NCBI GenBank assembly: GCA_900768845.1
Contig: CAAGEK010000064.1
Location: 1 to 64,000, forward strand
Direction of reading: 5' to 3'
Source: Alphaproteobacteria bacterium
Lineage (GTDB): Bacteria; Pseudomonadota; Alphaproteobacteria; CAAGCB01; CAG-977
Length of the DNA: 64,000 nt
Below are positions 29,295-39,196 of the stretch, in pieces; position 1 is the stretch's first letter, and every line of letters begins with the position of its first letter. The notes below the pieces were generated by a model. It saw nothing but the letters and a program-made list of their open reading frames with translations. It searched no databases and was not told the DNA's origin. Both the position numbers and the translations under genes were made by a program.

Positions 29295-30635
29295 ATGTCC
29301 TTCCGCTTTGCCTTTTGCCTGCTTTTGTTCCTGTGTCTGCCGTTTTGCGTGCAGGCACGGGAAATTTTTTTAATCGGTGACGAAGAAACCGAACGCTTGC
29401 TTTATTCCTTTCAACGGCCGTTGTTTCAAAAAGCGGGGTTGGACGCAGGAACGGTGAAAATCCGGTTGATCAAAGACGGAAGCCTGAACGCTTTCGCCGT
29501 TCGGGGCGGATATGTTTTCGTGCATACCGGATTGCTGTTGAAAGCGAATGACGCTCAAGAAGTCATTGCCGTTTTGGCGCATGAAACGGGACACGTCGCC
29601 GGCGGTCACATTATCCGGTTGGCCGGAAATGTCGAGCGTGCGCGCAGAAACGTTATGATATCGATGCTGTTGGGGACGCTTGCGGCGGCGGCGGGCGGGA
29701 CTCAAGCCGGAGCCGCCGTCATCGCCGGCGGAATGAACGCGACGGAAGGTATGCTTGCCGGATACCGCCGAGCGGAGGAAAATGCGGCGGATCAGGCGGC
29801 CGTTTCCCTGTTAAAAGCGACAGGACACGATTTAAGCGGTTTTGAAAGCGTGATGAAAAAGCTGGAACGTCAGGAAAGATTGACGCCCGAATATAAAGAA
29901 ACGGCTTTTCTGCGTTCGCATCCCGCGGTTCGCGAAAGGCTGGAATTCGTTTCGGAAAAGCGAAAGCAGGCGAAGGAGCCATCCCCTTCGGACATGGAGG
30001 CGATGAGCCGTGAAAACGAAGCCTTTAAAAGGGTTCAGGCGAAATTGTACGCTTTTTTGGAACCGTTTGATAAAACGTTTTTGCGCTATCCCGAATCCGA
30101 CACGGGAATTGCGGCAAGGTACGCCCGAGCGATTGCCTGTTACCGGAAAGGCCGTTTCGACGACGCTTTGCGATTGACGGACGCTCTGATTCGCGATTAT
30201 CCCTCCGATCCTTATTTTTATGAATTGAAAGGCCAGATGCTGTTTGAAACGGGACGGGCGGAACAGGCCGTTTCCGCGTATGAAAAAGCGTCCGCCCTTT
30301 TGCCGGAATCCGTTTTGATGCGCATCGGTCTGGCACAGGCTCAGATTGAAACGGATCGTCCGGAAATGTTAAAGGCGGCGGTGAAAAATCTGGAATTTGC
30401 GGCGGCGGAGAATTCGGATTTTCCTTTTGTCCGCCGGTTGCAGGCGACCGCTTATTCCCGCACGGGACAAGACGGGATGGCGGCGTATGCCATGGCCGAG
30501 TATCATTTTTTAAACGGCGATATGCAAAAAGCCGCCCTGTTCGCCCGAAAAGCTCTGGAATCGATTGCCGCCGGTTCTGCGGCGGGGATGCGCGCCGCGG
30601 ACATTTCCGCCCGTTCGGAAGAGGCTGAAAACTAA
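29295..30635 (+). CDS. M48 family metalloprotease with TPR repeats (BepA-like)
   Basis: The 446-residue protein has a signal peptide (cleavage likely after VQA, residue 21). The M48 zinc motif HETGH (96-100) follows, then a hydrophobic Ala/Gly-rich stretch (120-150) and the downstream ligand region RRAEENAADQAAV with Glu162. From about residue 270 the protein has TPR-like repeats (RYARAIACYRKGRFDDALRLTDALI, FYELKGQMLFETGRAEQAVSAYEKA). E. coli BepA has this design and handles stalled outer-membrane proteins such as LptD; the same role here is inference. It begins 3 nt after glnA. Confidence 0.92.
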   Translation: MSFRFAFCLLLFLCLPFCVQAREIFLIGDEETERLLYSFQRPLFQKAGLDAGTVKIRLIKDGSLNAFAVRGGYVFVHTGLLLKANDAQEVIAVLAHETGHVAGGHIIRLAGNVERARRNVMISMLLGTLAAAAGGTQAGAAVIAGGMNATEGMLAGYRRAEENAADQAAVSLLKATGHDLSGFESVMKKLERQERLTPEYKETAFLRSHPAVRERLEFVSEKRKQAKEPSPSDMEAMSRENEAFKRVQAKLYAFLEPFDKTFLRYPESDTGIAARYARAIACYRKGRFDDALRLTDALIRDYPSDPYFYELKGQMLFETGRAEQAVSAYEKASALLPESVLMRIGLAQAQIETDRPEMLKAAVKNLEFAAAENSDFPFVRRLQATAYSRTGQDGMAAYAMAEYHFLNGDMQKAALFARKALESIAAGSAAGMRAADISARSEEAEN

Positions 30636-30649
30636 GAATAAAGGCGGTC

Positions 30650-30678
30650 TTGCCAGTTTGTTTTTTTAGGTATATCAT
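30650..30678 (+). promoter_or_regulatory. Probable promoter of the DsbA-like gene
   Basis: TTGCCA (30650-30655), a 17-nt spacer and TATCAT (30673-30678), 36 nt before the start codon at 30715, in an AT-rich stretch between two genes. Confidence 0.5.
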
Positions 30679-30714
30679 CTTACCCGTTAATTATACAACC
30701 AAGGGGAAAATAGA

Positions 30715-31464
30715 ATGTTGCGTAATTTGTGTGTAATGTCGTTGATCGCCGCAGCTACGGCTGTTCCTGCGGCTTCCGAAGCCGCCGTTTTGGGCTTGAT
30801 GACCAAAGCGGACGTAGACAAAGCGGTCGCGGAATATCTGGATGCGAATCCTCAGGTCGTTGCTCAGGCTCTGCAGAAATATCAACAGATTCAAGAAGCC
30901 GAAAAACAGGCGGCCATTGCCAAAGCGATAGACGCCGTCCGCCCTGCATTGGAACGTGATCCGACTTCTCCGGTTATCGGAAACCCCGACGGCGACGTGA
31001 CGGTTGTTGAATTTTTCGATTATCAGTGCGGTTTTTGCAAACGTATGTTCCAGAAAGTTTTGGACGGTGTGAACGCCGACGGAAACGTCCGTTGGGTGTT
31101 GCGCGATTTGCCGACGCTGGGACCCATTTCCCGCACGGCGGCCAAGGCGAGTCTGGCGGCGCAGAATCAGGGTAAATTCTTTGAATATCATCAGGCGATG
31201 ATGACAAATTCCGACCGTTTGGAAACGGATGAAGACGTTTTGAAGGTCGCCAAGAACGCCGGTTTGGATATCGACCGTTTGAAAGCCGATATGGAATCGC
31301 CGGAAATCAACAAGATTTTGAACGATAACGCCCGTTTGGCTCAAGTGGTTCAAACGCAGGGCGTTCCCAACTTTGTCATCGGCACATATATTTCCCACGG
31401 TGCGATGATGGGGAACGAACTGGAGGAAAATATCGCCAAAACGCGTGCGGCGAACAAAAAATAA
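30715..31464 (+). CDS. DsbA family thioredoxin-fold protein (disulfide oxidoreductase)
   Basis: The 249-residue protein has a signal peptide (about residues 1-23), a helical N-terminal region rich in Gln (38-75), then a thioredoxin fold starting VTVVEFFDYQCGFCKRMF with the active-site pair Cys105-Cys108 (CGFC). The cis-proline loop is TQGVPNFVIG. This layout matches the Com1/ScsC-like group of DsbA proteins, which often oligomerise through the N-terminal helix. It acts in the periplasm as thiol oxidase or isomerase; which one is not visible. AAGGGG precedes the ATG. Monocistronic, with promoter and terminator. Confidence 0.92.
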   Translation: MLRNLCVMSLIAAATAVPAASEAAVLGLMTKADVDKAVAEYLDANPQVVAQALQKYQQIQEAEKQAAIAKAIDAVRPALERDPTSPVIGNPDGDVTVVEFFDYQCGFCKRMFQKVLDGVNADGNVRWVLRDLPTLGPISRTAAKASLAAQNQGKFFEYHQAMMTNSDRLETDEDVLKVAKNAGLDIDRLKADMESPEINKILNDNARLAQVVQTQGVPNFVIGTYISHGAMMGNELEENIAKTRAANKK

Positions 31465-31481
31465 GCTTTCAATTTTTAACG

Positions 31482-31508
31482 AAGCCCCCGATTTTCGGGG
31501 GCTTTTTT
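31482..31508 (+). terminator. Intrinsic terminator after the DsbA-like gene
   Basis: AAGCCCCCGA-TTT-TCGGGGGCTT forms a 10-bp stem followed by TTTTTT. The 31509-31657 stretch after it shows no gene. Confidence 0.95.
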
Positions 31509-31657
31509 ATCGCCCGTGATGAAACGGAAAAAAGGACGACTTGCCGGATTCAGGACGGATGTTTACGGCAAAAAACACTCCCGGACAGAGAGGTATTCTT
31601 CAGGCGGCCGCGCTTGTCAAATCTTGGCGTTTTTTCGGAGAAATGAAAGCAACGGGA

Positions 31658-34600
31658 CTATTCACCGCGCTGAAGGGAATCGGTCAGCTCTTTTTCCTTC
31701 GCTTTTTTGACGGCGGGCACGTTTGTTTTTTGCAACGGCGGCGGCAGTTCTTCGGATTTGAACAAAACGGTTTTGGCCGATGAAGAAACGGACGGAGAAG
31801 GTTGTGAAGGCGTTTGTGTGCGGGCGTCTTTTTTGCTTAAATCTTCATCCGAATTTGCGATTTTTCCCAACAATTCCCTGACCGCTCCGGGGGCAAGCGC
31901 GGAAAAGGCGTTTACGGAAATATGCGGAGAGGGCAGCTTTCCCTTTACCGTGTATGTCGGCGCAATCAAACCGCCGCCTTTTTCTCCGGCAAACAGCTTT
32001 CCGATAAGGGGGATTTTGCCCAAAAAGCTGTTGAGGGTGTAAAACGGCACCAACGATCCGCGCATATTGAAATATCCGCTGTCCCGATAATATTTCCCGC
32101 TCAACGTAATGCCCAGCGACGATCCTGCAACGACGCCGTCTTTGATCGCTACGGCGGCGTCGGTGATGGAATAGGGGATTTCCGCACTGTCGAAAGCCAA
32201 TCCTTCGCCTTTGAACATATCGACAATGCCCGTGAGGGAGGTCAGCATTAAAATGCGGGACAGGACGGGCATTTCAACCATTCTGAATTCGGAAACCTTG
32301 AGCGTTCCGAATGAAATTTGCAGTTTCGGATCGTATTTGCCTTCGGCTTGCAATTTTCCGCCGCGGATTGACGAAATGTAATCCAACGCCGCCAAAGATC
32401 CTCCGGCGTCTTCGGAAGCCAGAGAATAAACATATTCCGTTCCGTCGCCGTTCGGGGAAAGCGAAAAATGCAAAGGGATTTTGTTTTGACCGACCAATCC
32501 GACGGCTTTGATTTTTTCCCATGCCGATTCGTTGCGTTTGGCGAAAAGGGCGTTGTTTTCCGTGTATCCTTTCGAGCTGAGCCATACTTTGTCGAGGGCG
32601 GCGTTGATCAGCAAGGATTTTTCAGGATGCGCCCGTTCGGACTTTTCCCTTTTCGCCTCTTTCTTTTCCTTTGCTTCGGAAGAATCTCCCGCGATCAGAC
32701 CGCTGATGTCCAAAGATGCGCCGCTCAAGTCGAACTTCAGTGAATTATCGCCGAAACGGATTCGGGCTTTGGCGTCAGTCCGCCCCGTTTTTACGGAATC
32801 GAGCAACAATTCCTTTAAGTCGCCCTTTTCGTCAAAAGTCAATTTCCCGCGGGCGGCGTTTCCCGCCGCGTCGCTGAGGGAAAAATCGGGAACGTCCGTC
32901 AGAACGTCGTCTTTCAACAATAAGGTGACGGATCCTTTGCCGTGAGTGTTCAAGGGCTTTTTCCATCCGACGGGGCGCAGAAAGATTTCTGCACCTTTGA
33001 GATCGAAATCCGTCTTTACCGTCGCCGATCCCGACCGTTTTCCCTTTAAACGCAATGCCGCCTTGACATTTCCGGAAACGGACGGAGGCACCAGAAGCTT
33101 TGAACCGAAATCGAAATGAGCCCGCGTCGCATCGTTCAACGAGGTGTTAAAGGAAATGTCCGTTTTTTCCTGTTTGTTCCTGTCAAAACTCATTTTGACC
33201 GAAAAGTCCGCGGGGCTGGTGAAAAACATTCCCGTTCCGGTCAAACCGACGTCTTTTTCCCGTACTTTCAACGTCATGGAAGCCTGTTGCAATCCGTAAT
33301 CCAACACAATGTCCTTTAAAGAGGCATTTTTGATTTCCGCATCCGCGTTGACTTTGACCTGTTCGTCCGATGTGAAAGCGTCTCCGATCGGAAAGTCCAA
33401 AGTCAGCGTGCCTTTTACCAGTCCTTTCGTCTTTTCGGGACGAACGCCGATTTCCCGTGTCAGATCCAACGGCGGCTGATCCAAAATCGTCAAAGCGTCT
33501 TTCAGACTGCCTTCCAAATCAAGGACGACTTTTCCGTCGGAAAACTCTTTTTCCAAATTGTAAAACGAAACCAGCCCTTTGGTGACGGAAACACCGTAAG
33601 TCGCTCCTTGATTGATATGAATGTCAACGGTTTGGCGGGTCAGATCCAATGTTCCCGCCACGTTTTCGACGGCGGGCATTCCCTCCATATAGGTTACGTT
33701 CGTCCCGCTGATATTGACGGTACCGGCGACACGGTCGCAGTCTATGCCGCTTTCGTCTTTCAATCCGATGAAATGCAGGGCGAAGGTTCCTTCATGAATG
33801 GTGCCGCCGTGCATATTGTCCCTGACCCAGTCGTGAATTTCGGGTTCGATGACCGCAGGCCAGTAAGAAGGCAGTTTGTCGACGGGGACGTCCAAAACGG
33901 TTGCGTTCATGTCGGCGGAAATGCTTTCCCATCCGTGCGTATCGAAAGCCTTTCCCAATCCGCGAACGGAAATGTTCCCGAAGGCGCGCCCCGTGTTCAT
34001 TTGCAATTCAAAGCCGGTTAAGTCGAATTTGTCGCCTTTGTCGTACCAAGCCCCTTTGAGAGAAAAATTTTTCAAATCGAAATCGGCAATGACGGGATCG
34101 GGCAACAATACGCGTCCCGCGCCGCCTTTGATACGGAACTCGATGCGTTGAATGGCGTCGCGCCAGTCGTCCGGACGTTTCGATTTTAAAACGGGGGCGA
34201 TGTCCAGACGGGTTGCCGTTTCAATATCGACGGGGGTGGAAAGTTGTTGCAGGACGGGATATTTTTTTGCGACGGACAAGCCCGATACATTGATGTTTTT
34301 GACGCCGACGGTCACGATCATGTCGGATTTGTTTTTGCCCCATTCCGCAAGGATGTTGACGTTCAGCGGTTTTTTTCGGGTTGTCAGCTTTAACCGTCCC
34401 GTCAAAGTGTTGCGGGAGCGTTTCTCCGCGTATGTCAGATCGGCTTTCGGAATTTCCCATTCGACATTGTGATATTCGTCCGTAACGCGGATTCTGGCGT
34501 CAAGCAATGAAAAACGGGAAATGTAAACGTCTTTTTCCAAAAACGCGATGACGTCCCACACGGGAAAAGGCGTTTCCGCTTCCGTTTCCGCGCTTTTCCC

Positions 34601-35032
34601 TTCCGGTTTCGGCAAGGCGTCCGGCGTGGAGCTGATACTTCCGTCTTTTGCAATGTACAAGCGGATGAAGGGGCGGTGAACGGCTAACGTCCGCAAAGCG
34701 ATCGTTCCGCGCAGCAACGCCGCAAAACTGAAAGAGAGCGACATTTCCGGCACGGAGGAAATCAAAACGCCGTCTTTGTTTCTCAGGCTGAAATCCTTGA
34801 CCACCAGTTTGACGGGGCGGGCGGCTTCCCCCCACGCAAGGACGGCGGATCCGATTTTCAACTTCGCTTCGGATTCGGGAATGGCGAAAGCGTGAACGAT
34901 GTACGGGATGATTTCGTTGGCTTCGATGGGGCCTCTGTGCAAACGCCATAAAAACGCGCCGCCGATTGTCATCAGACAGACGACGCACAATTGCAAGAAT
35001 ACGAAAAAGAGTTTGAAAAGCTTGCGCAACAC
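31658..35032 (-). CDS. YhdP/AsmA-like large envelope protein (DUF3971-type)
   Basis: A 1124-residue protein with one N-terminal membrane anchor (about residues 7-29, FFVFLQLCVVCLMTIGGAFLW) and a very long beta-rich periplasmic part. The C-terminal segment with KDGVVAGSSLGITLSGKYY and GSLVPFYTLNSFLGKIPLIG matches the AsmA-like C-terminal domain of YhdP-type proteins, which are proposed to move phospholipids to the outer membrane. The last 60 residues are Ser/Pro/Lys-rich. The start is GTG at 35032 with AAGGGG 7 nt upstream. It diverges from glnE across 64 nt. Confidence 0.88.
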   Translation of the reverse strand: MLRKLFKLFFVFLQLCVVCLMTIGGAFLWRLHRGPIEANEIIPYIVHAFAIPESEAKLKIGSAVLAWGEAARPVKLVVKDFSLRNKDGVLISSVPEMSLSFSFAALLRGTIALRTLAVHRPFIRLYIAKDGSISSTPDALPKPEGKSAETEAETPFPVWDVIAFLEKDVYISRFSLLDARIRVTDEYHNVEWEIPKADLTYAEKRSRNTLTGRLKLTTRKKPLNVNILAEWGKNKSDMIVTVGVKNINVSGLSVAKKYPVLQQLSTPVDIETATRLDIAPVLKSKRPDDWRDAIQRIEFRIKGGAGRVLLPDPVIADFDLKNFSLKGAWYDKGDKFDLTGFELQMNTGRAFGNISVRGLGKAFDTHGWESISADMNATVLDVPVDKLPSYWPAVIEPEIHDWVRDNMHGGTIHEGTFALHFIGLKDESGIDCDRVAGTVNISGTNVTYMEGMPAVENVAGTLDLTRQTVDIHINQGATYGVSVTKGLVSFYNLEKEFSDGKVVLDLEGSLKDALTILDQPPLDLTREIGVRPEKTKGLVKGTLTLDFPIGDAFTSDEQVKVNADAEIKNASLKDIVLDYGLQQASMTLKVREKDVGLTGTGMFFTSPADFSVKMSFDRNKQEKTDISFNTSLNDATRAHFDFGSKLLVPPSVSGNVKAALRLKGKRSGSATVKTDFDLKGAEIFLRPVGWKKPLNTHGKGSVTLLLKDDVLTDVPDFSLSDAAGNAARGKLTFDEKGDLKELLLDSVKTGRTDAKARIRFGDNSLKFDLSGASLDISGLIAGDSSEAKEKKEAKREKSERAHPEKSLLINAALDKVWLSSKGYTENNALFAKRNESAWEKIKAVGLVGQNKIPLHFSLSPNGDGTEYVYSLASEDAGGSLAALDYISSIRGGKLQAEGKYDPKLQISFGTLKVSEFRMVEMPVLSRILMLTSLTGIVDMFKGEGLAFDSAEIPYSITDAAVAIKDGVVAGSSLGITLSGKYYRDSGYFNMRGSLVPFYTLNSFLGKIPLIGKLFAGEKGGGLIAPTYTVKGKLPSPHISVNAFSALAPGAVRELLGKIANSDEDLSKKDARTQTPSQPSPSVSSSAKTVLFKSEELPPPLQKTNVPAVKKAKEKELTDSLQRGE

Positions 35033-35096
35033 GTCGTAACCCCTTACTCTGAAAAGAATACTATAGAATCTGCAGTTTTTTCTTTCTACAGATAAT

Positions 35097-37892
35097 ATGG
35101 CTAATTTTTTAAAAAATCCGGAACGCTTCGCCTTGTTTGAACATTTCCATTCGCATATCGAAAAATTCAGCCCGTATTTGACGGCTTTGACCCGTTTGAA
35201 CGGCGATGTTTTGGACGAAGCCGGACGGAACGGATGCGACAGAACCTTTAAAAGACTGTTGCGTCAGGGGATGGAGGCTCTGTACGCGGAAACGGACGGG
35301 GAAGCCGTTTCCAAAGGCTTGCGCAATTTGAAAAAACGGGCGGCGTTGCTGGCGGCCGCGGCGGATATTGAAGGTGTTTGGAGTACGGAACGTTTGATGC
35401 GCGCTTTGTCGGCTTTGGCGGAAGTTTGCGTGCGCATCGCCGTTTCATTCGTATTGCGGCGGGCGGCGCAAAGGGGGGAGATCGCCCTTTCCGATTCTTT
35501 GAATCCTGAAAAGGGATGCGGATTTTTCATTTTGGCGATGGGAAAGCTGGGAGGGCGCGAACTGAATTATTCTTCGGACATAGATTTGATCGCGCTTTTC
35601 GATGCTCAAAAGGTTTCGTGTACCGGAAAAAGGGATGCGGGCAGTCTGTTCGTCCGTATGACAAAGGAAATCATCGCATTGTTGGAGGAACGGACGGCGG
35701 ACGGATATGTCTTCCGGACGGATTTGCGATTGCGTCCCGATCCGGGGTCGACTCCCGTTGCCGTTTCGACGACCGCGGCGGAGTATTATTATGAAAGCTT
35801 CGCCCAAAACTGGGAGCGTGCGGCGTTTATCAAAGCGCGCCCCGTTGCGGGCGATAAAGAGGCGGCAAGGGTGTTTTTAAAAACGGTGCGCCCGTTCGTG
35901 TGGCGCAGAACGTCCGATTTTTACGTTTTGGAACAAATCCGGTCTTTGAAATATTCCTTTTCGGTTTCGTCGCCGGACGATTCCAACCTGTCCGGACGGA
36001 ACATCAAGCTGGGACGCGGGGGAATCCGCGAAATAGAGTTTTTCACACAGTTGCAACAGCTTTTGTGGGGCGGCAGGGACGCCCGTTTGCGTTCCCGTTC
36101 GACTTTGAACGCTTTGGACGCTTTGCACAAGGCGGGATGGGTTTCCGTCGGGGATCGCGACGGTTTGCGCCGCGCCTATCTTTTTTTGCGCAAAGTCGAA
36201 CACCGTTTGCAAATGGAAGCCGATGAACAGACGCAAACTTTGCCCGACGACAAAGCGGATTTGGAACGTCTGGCCTTGTTTTCGGGGTTTGAAAGCCTTG
36301 AGAGTTTTAAGGAAGAATTGTTGAAGCATATGAAATGCGTCTGTCGGGCGTATGAAACCCTGTTCGCGGACGAAGAGGGCGATAAAGCGGAACGTTGGTC
36401 TTTCGGCGGAACGGAGTTGCCTTTGGAAACGGCGGAGCGGTTGAAAGAGCTGGGATTCACCCGATTGGATTTCATTGCCGACGCCGTGCGCGGGTGGCTG
36501 TCGGGACGGTATCGGGCGTTTCGCAGCGAAAGGGCGCGGGCATTGATGGAATCTTTGCTTGTTCCCGTGTTTCGCGCTTTGGGAAAAACCGGAAACGCCG
36601 ACGGGGCTTTTATCAGGTTCGACGATTTTTTAAAAGGTCTGCCGGCGGGGATTCAGCTGTTTTCCCTGTTTCAATCGCGTCCGGCTTTGCTGGATCTGAC
36701 GGCTCAAGCGACGGCCGTGTCGTCGTATCTGTCGTCTTGTTTGATGCATTCGCCGGATTTGTTTGACGCGGTGCTGTCCCCCGATTTTTTCGCTCCGTTC
36801 GTCGATGCGCGGACATTGGGGCGAATGGCGCAAAAACAGGCGGAAAACGGCGGGGATTTAGAGCGAACCCTCGATTTGCTCAGGCGTTTTACGCGTGAAC
36901 AGAAATTCAAGTGCGGTGTGCGTTTTTTACGCGGAACCGATGATTCCGCCGCCGTCGGAAAAAATCTGGCCGATTTGGCTCAAGCGGCTTTGAGCGTTTT
37001 GTGCCCCGCCGTCAAAGAAGAATTTGAAAAGCGTTACGGAGTGATACGGGAATCTTCGTTTGCCGTCGCCGTGATGGGAAAAGCGGGCAGTCGGGAAATG
37101 AATTTCCGTTCGGATTTGGATCTTTTGTTTTTATATGATTCTTCTCCCGACGCCGTGTCTTCGGGCGGTCGTACGGAATTGCCGGCAGGGGTGTATTTCG
37201 CCCGTTTGGCGCAACGTTTCGTCAGCGCGCTTACCGCAAACGCAAAGGAAGGAGTGTTGTGGGCGGCCGATATGCGTTTGCGTCCGTCGGGCAATGCAGG
37301 CCCCGTCGCGGTTTCTTTGGAGGCTTTTCAACGGTATTACTCTTCGGATGCGTGGACATGGGAAAAGATGGCCATGACGAAAGCCCGAATCGTTTGGGGG
37401 GATGCTCCGGCATTTCAAAAACACATTCAGGCGGTTTTACAGCAAAACGTTCCCGAAAAAAAATTGCGCGCCGACGTTGCGGAAATGTATGCCCGCGTCA
37501 TCGAAGCCCATCCGGCGAAATCCGTTTGGGATGTGAAATATACGGACGGCGGGATGGTTGACATAGAATTTTCCGTACAGTTCTTGCAACTCCGTTACGG
37601 AGCGGAACATCCGGAATTGTTGCGGCACGCGGTTACCCCCGTTTTGGAAACGGCCGCGAGAAAAGGCCTGATCAGTCGGGAAACGTTTACGGTTTTAAAT
37701 TCCGCGTATCGTTTGTGGCAGGATTTGTCCGTGCTGTTTTCCCTGTGCTTGGATGAAAATGAAACGCCGTCCGGAAATACGGGCGGCGCAAATGAAAAAA
37801 TATGCCGGTTATGCAATGTTTCCGACCTGTCCGAAGCCGTCCGGAAGATCCGGCAAACGGCTGAACGGGCGGCGTCATACCGGCTCTTCTGA
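35097..37892 (+). CDS. glnE: Bifunctional glutamine synthetase adenylyltransferase/deadenylase
   Basis: The 931-residue enzyme adds and removes AMP at the glutamine synthetase tyrosine. Both nucleotidyltransferase halves are visible and keep their acidic motifs. The N-terminal deadenylylase half has MGKLGGRELNYSSDIDL (about 148-164). The C-terminal adenylylase half has MGKAGSREMNFRSDLDL (about 660-676), followed by ADMRLRPSGNAGPVAVSLEA. It responds to P-II state in well-studied bacteria, and glnB and glnA lie 5-9 kb upstream on the same strand. Its end overlaps the converging deoA-like gene by 18 nt. Confidence 0.97.
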   Translation: MANFLKNPERFALFEHFHSHIEKFSPYLTALTRLNGDVLDEAGRNGCDRTFKRLLRQGMEALYAETDGEAVSKGLRNLKKRAALLAAAADIEGVWSTERLMRALSALAEVCVRIAVSFVLRRAAQRGEIALSDSLNPEKGCGFFILAMGKLGGRELNYSSDIDLIALFDAQKVSCTGKRDAGSLFVRMTKEIIALLEERTADGYVFRTDLRLRPDPGSTPVAVSTTAAEYYYESFAQNWERAAFIKARPVAGDKEAARVFLKTVRPFVWRRTSDFYVLEQIRSLKYSFSVSSPDDSNLSGRNIKLGRGGIREIEFFTQLQQLLWGGRDARLRSRSTLNALDALHKAGWVSVGDRDGLRRAYLFLRKVEHRLQMEADEQTQTLPDDKADLERLALFSGFESLESFKEELLKHMKCVCRAYETLFADEEGDKAERWSFGGTELPLETAERLKELGFTRLDFIADAVRGWLSGRYRAFRSERARALMESLLVPVFRALGKTGNADGAFIRFDDFLKGLPAGIQLFSLFQSRPALLDLTAQATAVSSYLSSCLMHSPDLFDAVLSPDFFAPFVDARTLGRMAQKQAENGGDLERTLDLLRRFTREQKFKCGVRFLRGTDDSAAVGKNLADLAQAALSVLCPAVKEEFEKRYGVIRESSFAVAVMGKAGSREMNFRSDLDLLFLYDSSPDAVSSGGRTELPAGVYFARLAQRFVSALTANAKEGVLWAADMRLRPSGNAGPVAVSLEAFQRYYSSDAWTWEKMAMTKARIVWGDAPAFQKHIQAVLQQNVPEKKLRADVAEMYARVIEAHPAKSVWDVKYTDGGMVDIEFSVQFLQLRYGAEHPELLRHAVTPVLETAARKGLISRETFTVLNSAYRLWQDLSVLFSLCLDENETPSGNTGGANEKICRLCNVSDLSEAVRKIRQTAERAASYRLF

Positions 37893-39164
37893 AATCGTCA
37901 AAGCCCCTTTCAAATGAACGGCCGCCTGTTCCGCCGTCGTTTCGTCGTTCGCATGGACGAACGCCAAAGGAACGTACGGGGAAACATACATCCCCGGTTT
38001 GCACATATTCGTGTATCCTGCGGCATAATCGATTTTCTGTTCCAAATATAAATGGCCGCCGCCCATCTGGATGACGGACAAACCGATCCAACGGACATTC
38101 ATGCTTTGGATATAGCCTTCTTTGTCGGCGAAAACGGGACGAATGATCTGAGCCGTCGGTAAAAAAGGCGACGGATTGCTCATAAAGGACGAGGAAACAC
38201 CCTGTTCGCACAGCATTTTTCCGAAATGTTCCGCGGCTTTGCCCGACGACAAAGCTTTTTCGATTTGTTCTTGCGCATCCTGCTCCGAAGCGGCCATTTT
38301 GTTTTGCAACAAGGATGCGGTGCAAAAACGGCAGACTTCTTTGTGCAATTCGGGATCGCGCTGACGCGGGGAAGCCGTCAGATAAGACCATGTTTCCTGA
38401 ATTTCCAATGCGTTTCCGATGCTGGAACCGATAATGCGGTTCATATCGGAACGGGTGAAGGCCGTATCGATTTCAAACGCCGTTGCGGCTTCGCGAATAC
38501 TGGATTCGCAATTTGCCGCCTCTTCGTCCGTTTGGGTGAACGCCCCGCTGCCCGATTTGATGTCAACGGTCAAAGTCTTTAATCCCGAAGCGATTTTTTT
38601 GGCCAGCATGGACATAATCAGCATGGGAATGCTGTTGACGGTGGCCGTCACGTCGCGAATGCCCTGAATGCGGCTGTCGGCGGGGACGATTTGATCCGTC
38701 GGCGACATGAAAGCGCATCCCGCACTTTTCAAGGTTCTGCGGAAACGGCTGAGCGACGGGCGGGAGGTAAACCCCCTGATGCCTTCCAGTTTGTCAAGCG
38801 AGCCGCCCGTATGATACAGCATCCTTTCGCAAATCATCGGAACGAATGCGCCGCAGGCCGCCATAATCGGAGCGGCGATGATTTCCAGTTTGTCGCCGAC
38901 CCCCGGCATGGCGCATAAACCGGCGACCGGTCCGTCCAAATCCGTTGCCGACCAATCCAGAACCATTCCCGTGTCGACGATGGCGTTAATGAAATAAATC
39001 ATTTCATCAGTGTCCATTCCGTTGATCAGCAAAGCCATCGTCATGGCGGCGATCTGTCCGTCGGCGATCGACCAATCGTCAATGCCTTTGACAAACTCGT
39101 CAATCTCCTCTGCGCTCAGCTTTAATCCGTCGCGTTTTTTCCTGATAATTTCCTGTGGTAGCAT
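37875..39164 (-). CDS. DeoA-like protein lacking the phosphate-binding motif (probable pseudoenzyme)
   Basis: The 429-residue protein aligns end to end with the intact thymidine phosphorylase encoded at 40473-41792, residue for residue over the first 100. Where the true enzyme has DKHSTGG (82-88), this one has GLCAMPG, losing the Lys, His, Ser and Thr that bind phosphate. The nucleoside-site region is kept: the Arg of GIRDVTATV, and the Ser and Lys of LIMSMLAKKIA. HTGGT reads HTGGS. It therefore probably folds and may bind a nucleoside or base without phosphorolysis. A terminator lies between deoB and this gene, so it is either separately expressed or read through. It may be regulatory, a heteromer partner, or a different enzyme. 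Confidence 0.8.
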   Translation of the reverse strand: MLPQEIIRKKRDGLKLSAEEIDEFVKGIDDWSIADGQIAAMTMALLINGMDTDEMIYFINAIVDTGMVLDWSATDLDGPVAGLCAMPGVGDKLEIIAAPIMAACGAFVPMICERMLYHTGGSLDKLEGIRGFTSRPSLSRFRRTLKSAGCAFMSPTDQIVPADSRIQGIRDVTATVNSIPMLIMSMLAKKIASGLKTLTVDIKSGSGAFTQTDEEAANCESSIREAATAFEIDTAFTRSDMNRIIGSSIGNALEIQETWSYLTASPRQRDPELHKEVCRFCTASLLQNKMAASEQDAQEQIEKALSSGKAAEHFGKMLCEQGVSSSFMSNPSPFLPTAQIIRPVFADKEGYIQSMNVRWIGLSVIQMGGGHLYLEQKIDYAAGYTNMCKPGMYVSPYVPLAFVHANDETTAEQAAVHLKGALTISEEPV

Positions 39165-39196
39165 ATAACAGTTTCCGGTGATGTGAAAAATCCGTA

